A program made the position numbers and the translations under genes. Under the pieces are notes generated by a model. The model saw only the letters and a list, made by a program, of their open reading frames with translations, was not told the DNA's origin and did not search any database. From Actinomycetota bacterium (GTDB taxonomy: Bacteria > Actinomycetota > Thermoleophilia > Solirubrobacterales > Solirubrobacteraceae): DNA of 8,905 bases. The number at the start of each line of letters is the position of its first letter. Positions within the stretch are counted from its first letter, which is position 1. Below, in pieces: positions 1 to 6,540 of the stretch. Location: NCBI GenBank assembly GCA_005888335.1, contig VAWY01000222.1, positions 1 to 8,905 on the forward strand. Reading direction: 5' to 3'.

Positions 1-194
1 ACGGTCGTTCGGGTCGACACCTCGCCGACGTCGGCGAGCACGCGCGGCCGGAACCGCCAGCGGGCGTAGGCGCCGACGTTGGCGCGAAGCGTGACCTCGT
101 CACCGGCGCCGCCCTCGAAGTAGCACCAGACCGCCGGGTCGACCTTGGCCGCCGCCAGCTCGAAGTACTCCGCGACGTTCACCGGCTCGCTCAT
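1..194 (-). CDS. FMN-dependent alpha-hydroxy-acid dehydrogenase/oxidase, N-terminal part (runs off left edge)
   Basis: Only the first 64 codons are present, reading from ATG at 194-192 to the window edge. The translation begins [17 protein letters not shown]. It then contains the stretch YFEGGAGDEVTLRAN (about residues 25-39), followed by W-RFRPRVLADVGEVSTRTT. This pattern (Y-x-x-GGAGDE-TL, then RPRVL-DV, then T-T) is the N-terminal hallmark of the FMN-dependent family that includes L-lactate dehydrogenase, lactate 2-monooxygenase and glycolate oxidase. These flavoenzymes oxidise 2-hydroxy acids to 2-oxo acids in an FMN-binding TIM barrel. The catalytic His/Arg residues lie in the missing part, so the substrate cannot be named. 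The ATG overlaps the TGA of the upstream Nudix gene (ATGA), which implies an operon with translational coupling. Family assignment is firm; the specific reaction is unknown. Confidence 0.85.
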   Translation of the reverse strand, partial: MSEPVNVAEYFELAAAKVDPAVWCYFEGGAGDEVTLRANVGAYARWRFRPRVLADVGEVSTRTT

Positions 195-625
195 GGAGCG
201 AATCTAGCCAGCGCCTTCGCCGCCATCTGGCGTTCGCCCCCGTACGCGAGCAGGCGCGGCGCCTCGTCGAGCGGCAGCCAGCGCGCCTCTGCCACCTCGA
301 CGCGGATCGGCTCCTCGATCTCTCCGATCCGGCCCCGGCCGGCCCGCAGGAGGTAGAAGCTGACGATCTTGAAGACCCGCACCCCGCCCGGACGGGTGTA
401 GGTGTACTTCACGTCGCCGAGCTTCTCGACCAGGCGGCCCTCGACGCCCGTCTCCTCTCGGACCTCGCGGAGCGCCGTCTGCTCGGGCTTCTCGCCCGGG
501 TCGAGGTTCCCCTTCGGCAGGGCCCAGACGCCCTCCCGCTTGCCCCGGGGGCGGATCGCGGCGACCATCGGTCGGCCCCGGATCACTTTCACGAGCACGC
601 CGCCGGCTGAGAACTCGCGCTCCAC
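191..625 (-). CDS. Nudix hydrolase
   Basis: This gene encodes a 144-residue protein with a complete Nudix box at residues 39-61 (G-x5-E-x7-[10 protein letters not shown]39, E45, R53, E54, E57, E58, G60). The box forms the loop-helix that binds Mg2+ and cleaves nucleoside diphosphates linked to another moiety. The length is typical of a single-domain Nudix enzyme. The preceding [11 protein letters not shown] is the usual lead-in for MutT/Ap4A-type members, and a W-x-P-LDEA segment near residue 116 is also typical. The substrate cannot be read from the sequence. The start is GTG at 625-623 because the conserved EFSAGGVLV strand begins right after it. No Shine-Dalgarno is visible; a possible -10 (TAGAAC) ends 7 nt upstream, so the mRNA may be leaderless. 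The stop overlaps the start of the FMN-dehydrogenase gene. The gene is divergent from groES. Confidence 0.93.
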   Translation of the reverse strand: MEREFSAGGVLVKVIRGRPMVAAIRPRGKREGVWALPKGNLDPGEKPEQTALREVREETGVEGRLVEKLGDVKYTYTRPGGVRVFKIVSFYLLRAGRGRIGEIEEPIRVEVAEARWLPLDEAPRLLAYGGERQMAAKALARFAP

Positions 626-632
626 AGGGCAG

Positions 633-638
633 GTTCTA
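633..638 (-). promoter_or_regulatory. Possible -10 box for a leaderless Nudix transcript
   Basis: On the minus strand the hexamer TAGAAC is followed by 7 nt (CTGCCCT) and then the GTG start. This spacing would place the transcription start on the first base of the start codon. It fits the TAnnnT-type leaderless promoters common in Actinobacteria, but the last position is C rather than T. There is no convincing -35. Support is weak: spacing plus the absence of a Shine-Dalgarno. Confidence 0.3.
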
Positions 639-644
639 CCCGGT

Positions 645-673
645 TTGCCAAGCGGCGCCCGTGCCCATACAAT
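645..673 (+). promoter_or_regulatory. groESL promoter (housekeeping sigma type)
   Basis: TTGCCA (645-650) is separated by exactly 17 nt from TACAAT (668-673). Both are close to the vegetative sigma-factor consensus hexamers at the optimal spacing. The predicted transcription start is about 680, inside the left arm of the CIRCE operator. Bound HrcA would therefore block initiation. Confidence 0.82.
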
Positions 674-675
674 GC

Positions 676-704
676 CCTGGCACTCTCGGGGTGAGAGTGC
701 CAGG
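676..704 (+). promoter_or_regulatory. CIRCE operator (HrcA binding site)
   Basis: The sequence shows a perfect 10-bp inverted repeat, CCTGGCACTC-N9-GAGTGCCAGG, with a 9-nt spacer. The classical CIRCE is TTAGCACTC-N9-GAGTGCTAA. The GCACTC/GAGTGC cores and the spacer length match exactly, while the outer bases are GC-shifted. It overlaps the predicted groESL start site and lies 33 nt upstream of the groES start codon. HrcA repression released on heat shock is the known role of this element; hrcA itself is not in the window. The element also lies about 50 bp upstream of the divergent Nudix gene. Confidence 0.93.
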
Positions 705-737
705 AGTCGGAGAAACAGCAGTCAGGAGGCTGGACGA

Positions 738-1055
738 ATGAACCTGAAGCCGCTTGGTGACCGCCTGATCGTCGAGGTCCTCGAGGAAGAGGAGCAGACC
801 CTCAGCGGCATCGTGCTTCCGGATACGGCGAAGGAGAAGCCGCAGCGCGGCAACGTCCTCGCCGTCGGCCCGGGCCCCCGGGACGAGGACGGCAAGCACG
901 TCCCGATGGATGTGGAGGAGGGCGACGAGATCGTCTTCTCCAAGTACGGCGGAACCGAGATCAAGGTCGGCGCTGACGAGTACCTGATCCTGCGCGAGTC
1001 AGATGTGCTCGCGAAGGTCGTCGGGACCCGTGAGCCGGCCGGTGCAACCGCGTAG
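738..1055 (+). CDS. groES: Co-chaperonin GroES (Cpn10, Hsp10)
   Basis: This gene encodes 105 residues beginning [14 protein letters not shown], a length slightly above the usual 95-100. GroES forms the heptameric lid that closes the GroEL folding chamber in the cytoplasm. The mobile loop that docks on GroEL is at about residues 17-34, with the hydrophobic tripeptide IVL at 25-27 ([13 protein letters not shown]). The central [18 protein letters not shown] and the terminal [10 protein letters not shown] are also classical. The start is ATG 738, preceded by a strong Shine-Dalgarno AGGAGG at 724-729. The open frame continues upstream without a stop, but that stretch crosses the promoter and is not coding. 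It is the first gene of the groESL operon under CIRCE control, with groEL starting 21 nt after its stop. Beyond LAKVV there is a short extra tail, [10 protein letters not shown]. Confidence 0.98.
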   Translation: MNLKPLGDRLIVEVLEEEEQTLSGIVLPDTAKEKPQRGNVLAVGPGPRDEDGKHVPMDVEEGDEIVFSKYGGTEIKVGADEYLILRESDVLAKVVGTREPAGATA

Positions 1056-2711
<1,656 letters not shown>

Positions 2712-2736
2712 CGAGCCTCCGGGCTTCCGCACGACC

Positions 2737-2772
2737 GACGGAGGGCCGGCATCTGCCGGCCCTCCGTCTTTT
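2737..2772 (+). terminator. Rho-independent terminator of groESL
   Basis: A perfect 14-bp stem (2737-2750 with 2755-2768) closes a 4-nt ATCT loop and is followed directly by TTTT (2769-2772). It begins 25 nt after the groEL stop, in the correct orientation to end the groESL transcript. Confidence 0.9.
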
Positions 2773-2778
2773 CGCGAC

Positions 2779-2812
2779 ACCCGGGTGCCAGGCCCGGGCC
2801 TGGCACCCGGGT
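2779..2812. repeat. 34-bp perfect palindrome, copy 1 of a repeated element
   Basis: The sequence is self-complementary with no spacer around a centre at 2795/2796. The inner 24 bp (2784-2807; half-site GGTGCCAGGCCC followed by its reverse complement) recur exactly at 2887-2910. Here the palindrome is extended on each side by ACCCG/CGGGT. Such an element could be an extragenic palindromic (REP-like) repeat, a protein-binding site or a hairpin in convergent transcripts. No transposase is nearby. The function is unknown. Confidence 0.75.
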
Positions 2813-2813
2813 T

Positions 2814-2841
2814 CGAAGGGTCGGCTCGCGCCGACCCTTCG
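2814..2841. terminator. Stem-loop between the two palindromes
   Basis: A perfect 12-bp stem (2814-2825 with 2830-2841) closes a 4-nt TCGC loop. It is followed on the plus strand by CCTTTCC, a poor U-tract. It may back up the groEL terminator or be part of the repeat unit bounded by the two palindromes. Its terminator role is inferred from shape and position only. Confidence 0.5.
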
Positions 2842-2886
2842 CCTTTCCGGCTGCCTGTTGCGGACTGTGCCCGCGGGCCACGTCCC

Positions 2887-2910
2887 GGTGCCAGGCCCGG
2901 GCCTGGCACC
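2887..2910. repeat. 24-bp perfect palindrome, copy 2
   Basis: This is an exact second copy of the inner 24 bp of the palindrome at 2779-2812, centred at 2898/2899 and 103 bp from the first centre. The flanking bases differ, so the conserved unit is the 24-bp core. Two identical copies in an intergenic gap suggest a dispersed repeat family rather than chance. Confidence 0.75.
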
Positions 2911-2943
2911 AGGGGTCGCGGATCCGCTCGACCCCGGAAAAGA

Positions 2944-2971
2944 GAAACGGCGCCGGGGAGGGCGCCGTTTC
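2944..2971 (-). terminator. Terminator for the minus-strand molybdopterin oxidoreductase gene
   Basis: An 11-bp stem (2944-2954 with 2961-2971) closes a 6-nt loop. Read on the minus strand, the hairpin is followed by a T-rich stretch (TTTCTCTTTTCC), which fits Rho-independent termination of the gene whose stop is at 3046. On the plus strand only a short GTTT tract ends the stem, so action is mainly on minus-strand transcripts. Confidence 0.72.
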
Positions 2972-3045
2972 ATCCACTTGGGGTGGGGAGGTGGGTACTG
3001 GGGATATCGGCCGCGCGCGCCGCTCGCCTGAATCCCTCGATCGAG

Positions 3046-3657
3046 CTAGAAGCCGTACCGCTCCTCGCGCCAGTAATCGGCGTCGTTGTGGTAGCCGTAG
3101 CGCTCCCAGAAGCCGGGCTTGTCGACGGCGGAGAGCTCGATTCCGCGCAGCCACTTGGCGCTCTTCCAGAAGTACTTCGTCGGGATGAAGAGCCGGACCG
3201 GATAGCCGTGATCCGGGGTGAGCGGCGCTCCGTCCGCCTCGTAGACGACGAGGGCGTGCTCGTCCTCGAGCGCCGCGAGCGGGACGTTGGAGGTGAACCC
3301 GTGCTCGGCGTGCGCGATCGCGAACCGGGCGCTCGGCTTCGGCCGTACGAGCTTCGCGAGCTCCCGCCAGTGGACGCCCTTGAACTGCGCGTCGAAGCGG
3401 CTCCAGCGCGTGACGCAGTGGATGTCGGTCGTTACGTCGGTCGCCGGCAGCTGCGTCAGCTGCTCGAACGTCAGCGTCACCGGCTCCTCGACCTCGCCGG
3501 ACACCTCGAGCGTCCAGGTGGCAAGGTCGACGTCGGGCACCTCCCCCGCGTGCAGCACGGGCCACTTCTCGGTCAGGTACTGCCCGGGCGGCAGCCGCGC
3601 CGGGTCGTACCCGGCGTCGCGGACCTTTTGCTCGGCCTTGGATCGGAACAGGGGCAC
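3046..3657 (-). CDS. Sulfite-oxidase-like molybdopterin-dependent oxidoreductase (cytoplasmic, short type)
   Basis: This 203-residue protein belongs to the sulfite oxidase/MsrP (YedY) molybdopterin domain family. The motif DIHCVTRWS places the conserved molybdenum-ligating cysteine at C81. Other family features are WTLEVSGEVEEPVTLTFEQLTQLP at about 48-71, F-KGV-W just after the Cys, GFTSNVPL, and HGYPVRLFIPTKYFWKSAKWLRGIEL. The family's Moco-binding core is complete. There is no Tat or Sec signal peptide and no dimerisation domain, so this looks like the short, cytoplasmic form found in bacteria and archaea. Its physiological substrate is not established, and sulfite oxidation should not be assumed. 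The start is GTG at 3657-3655, because MPLFRSKAEQKVRDAGYDPARLPPGQ is the typical beginning. The C-terminus ends W-ERYGYHNDADYWREERYGF. It is divergent from the YgfZ-like gene across 20 bp and ends at the terminator at 2944-2971. Confidence 0.92.
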   Translation of the reverse strand: MPLFRSKAEQKVRDAGYDPARLPPGQYLTEKWPVLHAGEVPDVDLATWTLEVSGEVEEPVTLTFEQLTQLPATDVTTDIHCVTRWSRFDAQFKGVHWRELAKLVRPKPSARFAIAHAEHGFTSNVPLAALEDEHALVVYEADGAPLTPDHGYPVRLFIPTKYFWKSAKWLRGIELSAVDKPGFWERYGYHNDADYWREERYGF

Positions 3658-3677
3658 GGATTCCTACACTAGATGTC
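3658..3677. promoter_or_regulatory. 20-bp divergent promoter with overlapping -10 boxes
   Basis: Only 20 bp separate the two GTG start codons. On the plus strand TACACT (3665-3670) lies 7 nt before GTG 3678. On the minus strand TAGTGT (3671-3666) lies 8 nt before GTG 3657. Both fit TAnnnT -10 boxes whose start sites fall on or next to the start codon, so both mRNAs would be leaderless or nearly so. The two boxes share five of six positions, so only one polymerase could open the site at a time. There is no clear -35 on the plus side. A weak AGGA near the minus start could act as a Shine-Dalgarno instead. Confidence 0.55.
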
Positions 3678-4424
3678 GTGGATGTAGCTGCACGGGAGCG
3701 GGCGTACCTTCGCGTCGCCGGGCCGGATGCTGCGGACTACCTGCAGCGAATGGTCTCGAACGACGTCGAAGCGTTACAGGTCGGCGAGGCGTGCCCGGCA
3801 TTGCTGCTGACCGCTAAGGCGCGCCTGATCGCGCCGGTTGTCGTGTGGCGCCGTGGCGACGAGGACTTCCTGGTTCTCACCGAGCCGGAGCTCGGCGAGC
3901 AGGTTCGCGCGCTGCTCGTGCGCATGCGGCTGCGCGCGAGGTGCGAGATCGAGCCCGAGGAGCACACGTCGGCGCTCGTGTTCGGCGGGGACGGGATCCG
4001 GACCGACTTTCCCGGTGCGGTCGAGGTGCTCGACGCGCAGCTCGAGCCGACGCTCGACGCCGACGAGCTCGAGCGCCGCAGGATCGAGGCCGGCGTGCCG
4101 CGTTGGGGCAGGGAGCTCGACGACCGCATCCTGCCCGCGGAGGCCGGCCTCGAGACAACGCACATCTCGTTCTCGAAGGGCTGCTACCCGGGCCAGGAGC
4201 CGGTGGCGCGCCTGCACTACCGCGGGCACCCGAACCGCGGCCTGCGCGTGCTCGAGCTGGCAGACGTTCCGGAGTACGACGCGGAGCTCGTGCACGACGG
4301 CAAGGTCGTGGGCCGGGTGACGAGTGCGGCACGCCGCACCGACGGCTCGGTCGTCGCGCTCGCGTACGTACGCGCCGAGGTGCCGGACGACACGCGCCTC
4401 GAACCCGTGCGAACGACCACGTGA
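3678..4424 (+). CDS. YgfZ/GcvT-family folate-binding protein
   Basis: This 248-residue protein has the YgfZ signature KGCYPGQE at residues 167-174 (C169), followed by PVARLHYRGHPNRGL. The N-terminal half has the GcvT-like pattern V-GPDAADYLQRMVSNDV at 13-30. The segment RRRIEAGVPRWGRELDDRILPAE at 133-155 is the usual conserved block before the signature, and a C-terminal VGRVTSAA sits at 211-218. YgfZ proteins bind tetrahydrofolate and support maintenance of some Fe-S enzymes in the cytoplasm; the conserved Cys is needed for that role. The start is GTG 3678, close to a -10 box and with no Shine-Dalgarno, which suggests leaderless translation. The stop (TGA 4422-4424) overlaps the GTG of the next gene, indicating coupling. 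The family is clear. The detailed role is inferred, and a GcvT-like methyl-transfer function cannot be excluded. Confidence 0.9.
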   Translation: MDVAARERAYLRVAGPDAADYLQRMVSNDVEALQVGEACPALLLTAKARLIAPVVVWRRGDEDFLVLTEPELGEQVRALLVRMRLRARCEIEPEEHTSALVFGGDGIRTDFPGAVEVLDAQLEPTLDADELERRRIEAGVPRWGRELDDRILPAEAGLETTHISFSKGCYPGQEPVARLHYRGHPNRGLRVLELADVPEYDAELVHDGKVVGRVTSAARRTDGSVVALAYVRAEVPDDTRLEPVRTTT

Positions 4425-5593
4425 ACTCGCGCGAGCGCGTCCTGACAGCTCTCCGTCACGAGGAGCCGGACCGGGTCCCGGTCGACTTCCTTGCGACACC
4501 GGAGGTGTGGGCCAAGCTGATCGCGCACCTCCAGCCGGACACGACGGATGTCGGCCCGGCGGAGTTCGTCGATCCCTCGCGCGAGGCGTTGCTGCGCCAC
4601 TTCGAGATCGACACGCGCGTGCTGTCCTACGACATGTTCTGCCGGCATCCCGACGCGCTCGTGCCGGAGGGCGCTGTTCCCGATTGGTGGGGCTCGCTCG
4701 ACCGCTCGACGCCGAACCGGATGTGGCGGCTTCGCAATCCCGACGATACGACGCTCGACATCTGGGGCTGCCACCGCCAGAAGGTCGAGCATGAGTTCGG
4801 CGCGTACGAAGAGTTCGCGACGTGGCCGCTGCGGAACGTGGAGTCGATCGCGGATCTCGATGCGCATCCGTGGCCGGAGCCCGATTGGTGGGACTTCAGC
4901 CCACTGCCCAAGCTGCTCGACGAGATGGATGCGGCCGGCGTGCGGCACGTGCGCTTCCGGATCGGCTCGGTGTTCGAGATCTCATGGCAGCTGCGCGGGA
5001 TGCAGGAGTTCCTGATCGACATCGCGATCAACCTCGAGATTCCGCGCTACATCATGGGGCGCCTCACCGACGTCTACGTCGAGAACACGCGTCGCGTGCT
5101 CGAGCTCGCCGGCGACCGGCTCGACATGGTCTATTTCTACGACGACGTGGCGACGCAGAACTCGCTGATGATCTCGCCCGACACGTGGCGCGCCGAAGTG
5201 CGACCGCTGCACGCGCGCCTCACCGAGCTCGCGCATTCCTTCGGCGTGCCGGTCATGTACCACTGCGACGGCGCGATCTATCCGCTGATCCCGGAGCTGA
5301 TCGACCTCGGCGTCGATCTGCTGAACCCGATCCAGCCGGACGCGAAAGGCATGGAAGCGGAACGGCTGAAGGAGGAGTTCGGAGACCGGCTCTCCTTTCA
5401 CGGCGGCGTCGACATTCTCAAGATCCTCCCGCGCGGCACGGCGGACGAGGTTCGCGCCGAGGTCGCCCGACTCGTCGACGTGCTCGGCCGCGGCGGCGGC
5501 TTCGTCCTCTGCAGCTCGCACCATCTCCAGCCCGACACGCCGGTCGAGAACATCCTCGCGATGTACGACGTCGCGCTGCGCTACCGCAGCTGA
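4421..5593 (+). CDS. UROD-superfamily protein (uroporphyrinogen decarboxylase-like, probably not HemE)
   Basis: This gene encodes 390 residues starting (GTG)NSRERVLTALRHEEPDRVPVD, the usual opening of UROD-like proteins outside heme synthesis. The HemE substrate motif RQAGR is absent. Landmarks are YFYDDVATQNSLMISPDTW (D241-D242), YHCDGAIYPLIPELIDLGVDLLNP with H281-C282-D283-G284, HGGVD at 327-331, and LCSSHHLQPDTPVEN with C364 and H367-H368. In the related methyltransferases (MtaA, CmuA) the equivalent loops supply His/Cys zinc ligands. By position, H281 and H367 are candidates here, and C282 and C364 are unusual extras. The true start is GTG 4421, overlapping the YgfZ stop as GTGA. The frame stays open upstream, but that part only shadows the YgfZ gene. 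The substrate is unknown. A cobalamin- or folate-linked methyl transfer is possible but unproven; no corrinoid protein gene is visible. Confidence 0.87.
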   Translation: MNSRERVLTALRHEEPDRVPVDFLATPEVWAKLIAHLQPDTTDVGPAEFVDPSREALLRHFEIDTRVLSYDMFCRHPDALVPEGAVPDWWGSLDRSTPNRMWRLRNPDDTTLDIWGCHRQKVEHEFGAYEEFATWPLRNVESIADLDAHPWPEPDWWDFSPLPKLLDEMDAAGVRHVRFRIGSVFEISWQLRGMQEFLIDIAINLEIPRYIMGRLTDVYVENTRRVLELAGDRLDMVYFYDDVATQNSLMISPDTWRAEVRPLHARLTELAHSFGVPVMYHCDGAIYPLIPELIDLGVDLLNPIQPDAKGMEAERLKEEFGDRLSFHGGVDILKILPRGTADEVRAEVARLVDVLGRGGGFVLCSSHHLQPDTPVENILAMYDVALRYRS

Positions 5594-5600
5594 CCGCGGC

Positions 5601-5606
5601 TACACT
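5601..5606 (+). promoter_or_regulatory. Possible -10 box for the tRNA-Arg gene
   Basis: TACACT lies 13 nt before the mature tRNA 5' end and would give a leader of about 7 nt. It is the same hexamer as the plus-strand -10 upstream of the YgfZ gene. No -35 at 16-18 nt is convincing, and read-through from the UROD gene 26 nt upstream is also possible. Confidence 0.4.
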
Positions 5607-5619
5607 GTTTCGTCCGCGA

Positions 5620-5692
5620 GCGCCCGTAGCTCAGGGGATAGAGCGCTGCCCTGCGGAGGCAGAGGTCGCATGTTCGAATCATGCCGGGCGCA
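5620..5692 (+). tRNA. tRNA-Arg (anticodon GCG)
   Basis: A full cloverleaf folds by hand. The acceptor stem is 7/7 bp (5620-5626 with 5685-5691) with discriminator A5692. The D stem is 5629-5632/5641-5644, with loop AGGGGATA containing A20. The anticodon stem is 5/5 (5646-5650/5658-5662) with a 7-nt loop CTGCGGA. The variable loop is 5 nt, and the T stem is 5/5 with loop TTCGAAT. The anticodon at 5653-5655 is GCG, which reads CGC and CGU (arginine). C35 and A20 are known arginine identity elements, supporting charging by ArgRS. CCA is not encoded. The GCG anticodon is uncommon in bacteria, which normally use ACG converted to ICG by TadA. The loop differs from CTCCGGA, which I recall as the usual loop of tRNA-Arg(CCG), by one base at the wobble position. 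Confidence 0.96.
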
Positions 5693-5707
5693 TCGCTCAA
5701 CCTGAGC

Positions 5708-5736
5708 ACGGGGGCGGTGCAACTCACCGCCCCCGT
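5708..5736. terminator. Stem-loop between tRNA-Arg and the convergent protease gene
   Basis: A perfect 12-bp GC-rich stem (5708-5719 with 5725-5736) closes a 5-nt CAACT loop. It lies 15 nt after the tRNA and 9 nt beyond the protease stop, so it can serve both convergent transcripts. Neither strand shows a good U-tract, so termination efficiency is uncertain. Confidence 0.65.
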
Positions 5737-5745
5737 TCGCTGCAG

Positions 5746-6496
5746 CTAGAGCCCGAAGGTTGCGAGGAACGCGCGCGCGGTGGCGCTGTCCGTCCGCGAC
5801 GCGACGTTCGTCGAGTAGCACGGAGTGTCGCCGGTCGTTGTCACGGCGAGAACCATGTCGCCGTCGTTCGGCGCCGCACCGAGGAACGTCGGCCCGCCCG
5901 AGTCGCCGTAGCACGCGCCGCTGTCTCCGTGGGCGGCGTTCTGGCTCATCTTCAGCCACTGCGGCGTCAACGAGTTGAACGAGCCGATCCCGTATCCGCG
6001 GTCACCCAGGAGCGGGAATTGCGGGCCGTTCTCGCCCTTCACGATCTCCTTCTCGACCGTGCCGTACCCGACCACCGTGAGCTTCGTGCTCTGATCGAGC
6101 GGCAGCGAATCCAGGAACCCGACGCGCGGCGGCAGCGTCGCCGGCGTGATCGTCGTGACAGGCGTCGACAGGATCATCACCGAGACGTCGTCCCGCGAGC
6201 CGCCCCCGTAGGCGGGATTCGTCATGGGCGTCGCCGGAATCAGGCCGTCAGGCGTCGGCTGAATGTCGGTCCCGTCGAACGTGACGTAGTCGGGCCGCGG
6301 ATCGCTCGCGGGAAACGCCGTGCAGTGGCTCGCAGTGACAAACACCGTCGGCGACACCACCGTCTCGCGCGGGAACCATGATCGCGCCGACGTTCGGATG
6401 CAACCCGTTGTCCGGGTACCCCGTGGTCGTGATCGCCTCCGCGCCGGCGGCAACGGCGCCGAACACGACGGCGACGGCGACAAGCAACCTCAGCAT
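5746..6496 (-). pseudogene. Secreted trypsin-like (S1) serine protease, frame-disrupted
   Basis: Two frames together make one protease. From ATG 6496-6494, with a GA-rich Shine-Dalgarno just upstream, frame A encodes a signal peptide (MLRLLVAVAVVFGAVAAGAEA) and then ITTTGYPDNGLHPNVGAIMVP. It then loses similarity and runs to a stop at 6248. The catalytic domain is in frame B, ending with TAG at 5748-5746. It has VTASHC (His codon 6327-6325), RDDVSVMIL (probable Asp at 6189-6187) and CYGDSGGP (Ser codon 5901-5899), so the full triad is present. The switch must fall near 6360-6395. The usual CSGT segment before the SPTVFVTASHC stretch is missing, so the Cys that normally pairs with that of SHC is absent. 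This fits a small out-of-frame deletion, or a sequence error. Frame B has a GTG at 6483 but would lack a signal peptide. The gene lies 44 nt downstream of the SIMPL gene, as the last gene of an exported-protein cluster. Confidence 0.82.
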
Positions 6497-6540
6497 CTCC
6501 CCCTCCCCTCGTTCGAAATGAGGCCCGGATGCTAACGCGG

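Larger units (their letters stand above)
2712..3045. other. Convergent intergenic region rich in hairpins, no gene
   Basis: This is the 334-bp gap between groEL and the convergent molybdopterin gene. It holds, in order, the groESL terminator, palindrome copy 1, a 12-bp stem-loop, palindrome copy 2 and the minus-strand terminator. Open frames crossing it are low-complexity (Pro/Gly/Arg/Ala) and follow the palindromes. I see no coding gene. Nothing recognisable lies in 2972-3045. Confidence 0.8.

Noticed and set aside
402..737. Upstream in-frame extension of groES
   Set aside because: It covers the antisense of the Nudix gene, the promoter and CIRCE. ATG 738 has a strong Shine-Dalgarno and matches GroES N-termini.
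2785..3672. 295-codon plus-strand open frame antisense to the molybdopterin gene
   Set aside because: Its sequence follows the palindromes and then mirrors the minus-strand gene, and it shows no domain features.
3845..4420. Long in-frame upstream extension of the UROD-like gene (192 codons)
   Set aside because: The extension is a low-complexity Arg/Ala shadow of the YgfZ gene. Family similarity begins exactly at GTG 4421, which overlaps the YgfZ stop.
5746..6483. GTG 6483 as the genuine start of an intact protease gene
   Set aside because: The resulting N-terminus is an Arg/Pro/Ser-rich shadow of the signal peptide frame. The ATG at 6496 in the other frame has a Shine-Dalgarno and a textbook signal peptide.
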